A stretch of 7,127 nucleotides of DNA from Propionibacteriaceae bacterium UBA4569. GTDB lineage: Bacteria; Actinomycetota; Actinomycetes; Propionibacteriales; Propionibacteriaceae. The stretch is from contig DGKN01000006.1 of assembly GCA_002387005.1 (NCBI GenBank), positions 761 to 7,887 on the forward strand, read 5' to 3'. Below are positions 5,461-7,127 of the stretch, one piece after another. Position numbers and translations under genes: made by a program. How positions within the stretch are numbered: position 1 is the stretch's first letter; every line of letters begins with the position of its first letter. The notes under the pieces were generated by a model, which worked only from the letters and a program-made list of their open reading frames with translations, was not told the origin of the DNA and ran no database searches.

Positions 5461-6095
5461 TGACCACAACCCCTGAGACCCGGCGCGCGCGCGGGCAGCG
5501 CCACCTGCGCCAGTTCCTGACCTTCGGCATGGTCGGCGGGTCCGGCGTCATCGTCAACCTGGCGGTCACCGTCGTCGGCAAGTGGATCGTGCCCCACTAC
5601 GAGCAGGTTGCCTGGCCGCTGCCGGGCACCCGCTACAACGTCCGCTGGTACCACCTGATCGCCTCCTGCGCCTTCCTCATCGCCAACACCTGGAACTACG
5701 AGCTGAACCGTCGCGTCACCTTCAAGGATCGCGGCCGTGGACGTGCCAGCTGGTGGCGTGGCCTGGCGAACTTCATGGGCATCGGTGCTGCGGCCTTCCT
5801 CGTCGGACTGGTCATCCAGACCTGGCTGCTCAACCGCAACTCGCCCATCTGGCTGGGCCAGATCAGCTGGCTGGACGACGCCAACGGCTTTCGGACCAAG
5901 CTCTACTGGGCCTCGATGATCCAGATCGTGCTGACGATGCCGATCAACTTCATCGTGAACAAGTTGTGGACCTTCCGCGCCGTCCGCCACCACCGGCCCG
6001 GCGACGAATTGCCGCTGCTTGCGCCGGTCGTCGACCCCGACGAGGTGACCGAGGCCGGGACCATCGTCGGCGAACCGCGCCACGCCGAGGCCTGA
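5460..6095 (+). CDS. GtrA-family membrane protein
   Basis: A 211-residue inner-membrane protein of the GtrA family. Members of this family are small four-helix proteins thought to move lipid-linked sugars across the membrane, or otherwise to assist cell-surface glycan synthesis. Four hydrophobic segments are visible at about 19-41, 64-82, 101-124 and 149-168. Family hallmarks are [18 protein letters not shown] (17-34), [10 protein letters not shown] (79-88) ending helix 2, and the related [11 protein letters not shown] (163-173) ending helix 4. The two loops that should lie outside are long (about 42-63 and 125-148). The C-terminal tail after 173 is hydrophilic and acidic, which makes the protein longer than the common 120-150 residues. 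The start is GTG at 5460, chosen because the family N-terminus follows and because of the TAGGCT element just upstream; there is no Shine-Dalgarno. It ends one base before smc. No glycosyltransferase gene is visible nearby, so the substrate is unknown. Confidence 0.87.
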   Translation: MTTTPETRRARGQRHLRQFLTFGMVGGSGVIVNLAVTVVGKWIVPHYEQVAWPLPGTRYNVRWYHLIASCAFLIANTWNYELNRRVTFKDRGRGRASWWRGLANFMGIGAAAFLVGLVIQTWLLNRNSPIWLGQISWLDDANGFRTKLYWASMIQIVLTMPINFIVNKLWTFRAVRHHRPGDELPLLAPVVDPDEVTEAGTIVGEPRHAEA

Positions 6096-6096
6096 C

Positions 6097-7127
6097 ATGT
6101 ACCTCAAGTCCCTGACCCTGCGCGGCTTCAAGTCCTTCGCCTCCGCGACGACGCTGAACTTCGAACCGGGCATCACCTGCGTCGTGGGTCCCAATGGCTC
6201 CGGCAAGTCGAATGTCGTCGACGCACTCAGCTGGTTGATGGGAGAGCAGGGTGCCAAGAGCCTGCGCGGCGGGAAGATGGAGGACGTCATCTTCGCCGGC
6301 ACCTCCGGACGCGCGCCGCTGGGCCGCGCCGAGGTCGTCCTCACCATCGACAACACCGACGGCGCGCTGCCCATCGAGTACACCGAGGTGACGATCAGCC
6401 GCACCATGTTCCGCAACGGCGGTTCGGAGTACGCGATCAACGGTCACGCGGCCCGCCTGCTCGACGTCCAGGAGCTGCTCTCTGACTCCGGCATCGGACG
6501 CGAGATGCACGTCATCGTCGGCCAGGGCCAGCTGGACACGATCCTCCAGGCCACCCCCGAGATCCGCCGCGGCTTCATCGAGGAGGCGGCCGGCGTCCTC
6601 AAGCATCGCAAGCGCAAGGAGAAGGCGCTGCGCAAACTCGAGTCGACCCAGGGGAACCTGAACCGACTCAACGCCCTCGTCGCCGAGATCCGCCGCCAGC
6701 TCAAGCCGCTCGGGCGACAGGCCGAGGTGGCCCGCAAGGCCGCCGTCATCCAGGCCGAACTGCGCGACGCCAAGGCCCGCCTGTTGGCCGACGACCTCGC
6801 CCAGGCCCAACTCGCGCTGGCCAGCGAACTCGCCGACGAACAGGCACTCGTCCAGGCCCGCGCCGCCGCCGAACAGCGCCTGGCCGCAGCCCGGGACGAC
6901 GAGGTGGCCCGCGAGCACGCCGTCGCCGAGGCGCAGGCGCGCCTGGCCCGCGCCCAGGAGTACTGGTACGACCTCGCCGCCCTGCGCGAGCGAGTCTCGA
7001 CCACCTTGTCCATTGCTGCCGAGCGGATGCGCCACGCCGACGCCAGCCCCGACCACTCCCGTCAGGGGCGCGACCCCGAGCAGTTGGAGGCCGAGGCCGA
7101 ACAGGTCCGCCAGCAGGAGGACGAACT
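6097..7127 (+). CDS. smc: Chromosome segregation protein SMC, N-terminal part (3' end outside window)
   Basis: SMC is the ATPase of the bacterial condensin that compacts and segregates origins, working with ScpA and ScpB. About 343 residues are visible, all in frame to the right edge, of an expected 1150-1200. Seen: [15 protein letters not shown] (1-15), the Walker A motif GPNGSGKS (31-38), the Q/R-loop region [21 protein letters not shown] (R57), and [17 protein letters not shown] followed by [20 protein letters not shown], where the head domain passes into the coiled coil. From about residue 180 on the chain is rich in Ala, Glu, Gln, Arg and Leu, as expected for the first coiled-coil arm. 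Walker B, the signature motif and the hinge lie beyond the window. ATG 6097 is preceded by GAGG (6087-6090) at 6 bases and stands one base after the gtrA-like stop, implying coupling. The truncation is an edge effect. Confidence 0.97.
   Translation, partial: MYLKSLTLRGFKSFASATTLNFEPGITCVVGPNGSGKSNVVDALSWLMGEQGAKSLRGGKMEDVIFAGTSGRAPLGRAEVVLTIDNTDGALPIEYTEVTISRTMFRNGGSEYAINGHAARLLDVQELLSDSGIGREMHVIVGQGQLDTILQATPEIRRGFIEEAAGVLKHRKRKEKALRKLESTQGNLNRLNALVAEIRRQLKPLGRQAEVARKAAVIQAELRDAKARLLADDLAQAQLALASELADEQALVQARAAAEQRLAAARDDEVAREHAVAEAQARLARAQEYWYDLAALRERVSTTLSIAAERMRHADASPDHSRQGRDPEQLEAEAEQVRQQEDE

Noticed and set aside
4584..6440. Long minus-strand open frame (about 618 codons) opposite mutM, the gtrA-like gene and smc
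   Set aside because: Its composition is the mirror of GC-rich coding on the plus strand, it spans three well-identified genes, and it shows no recognisable domain.
5950..7056. Minus-strand open frame opposite smc
   Set aside because: The opposite strand encodes an unmistakable SMC head domain. The antisense frame is Gly/Ala/Val/Arg-rich without motifs.
1..7127. Mobile elements, tRNA/rRNA genes, CRISPR repeats, riboswitches or tandem repeats
   Set aside because: No terminal repeats, transposase or integrase, cloverleaf, spaced direct repeats or known aptamer pattern could be seen. Intergenic gaps are all under 90 bases.

Overview
The window is GC-rich bacterial chromosome, almost entirely coding, with no mobile element, RNA gene or CRISPR array that I could see. 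The run recG, rsmD, coaD, yceD (DUF177), rpmF, rnc, mutM, gtrA-like, smc, together with strong GC bias at third codon positions, frequent GTG starts and TAGGNT-type -10 hexamers, points to a high-GC Gram-positive (Actinomycetota). The Propionibacteriaceae are plausible, but that family placement is an impression and not a demonstrated result.

Left part (1-1862): the 3' end of recG (plus strand; its start lies outside the window) runs convergently into a two-gene minus-strand unit. That unit is a small flavin-nucleotide-binding split-barrel protein (pyridoxamine 5'-phosphate oxidase family) followed by an SRPBCC/polyketide-cyclase-fold protein. Perfect inverted repeats lie at the recG/SRPBCC convergent junction and between the two minus-strand genes. 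The pair is oriented against the housekeeping genes and looks like an accessory insertion between recG and rsmD.

Middle part (1832-3861): a candidate promoter (TAGGGT) precedes rsmD, with a six-codon ORF between them that overlaps the rsmD start by ATGA. rsmD (16S rRNA G966 methyltransferase) and coaD (coenzyme A biosynthesis) overlap by GTGA. A second, good-looking promoter (TTGGTG, 17-bp spacer, TAGGCT) then starts the yceD-rpmF unit, and rnc follows 25 bases after rpmF. The unit pairs ribosomal protein L32 with the RNase that processes rRNA precursors.

Right part (3887-7127): rnc, mutM (8-oxoguanine DNA glycosylase), a four-helix GtrA-family membrane protein and smc (chromosome condensation, cut by the right edge) lie head to tail. 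Gaps are 1 base (rnc/mutM), 12 bases (mutM/gtrA) and 1 base (gtrA/smc). The mutM stop codon is the first half of a TAGGCT hexamer placed to give a leaderless or nearly leaderless gtrA-smc transcript.

I found no undescribed multi-gene system. The points worth a second look are at the level of gene expression: several candidate leaderless starts, a minimal upstream ORF, hairpins at gene junctions and a hairpin just ahead of the L32 ribosome binding site. There are also two protein-level oddities: a widened Cys spacing in L32, and a GtrA membrane protein inside a DNA repair/segregation cluster.
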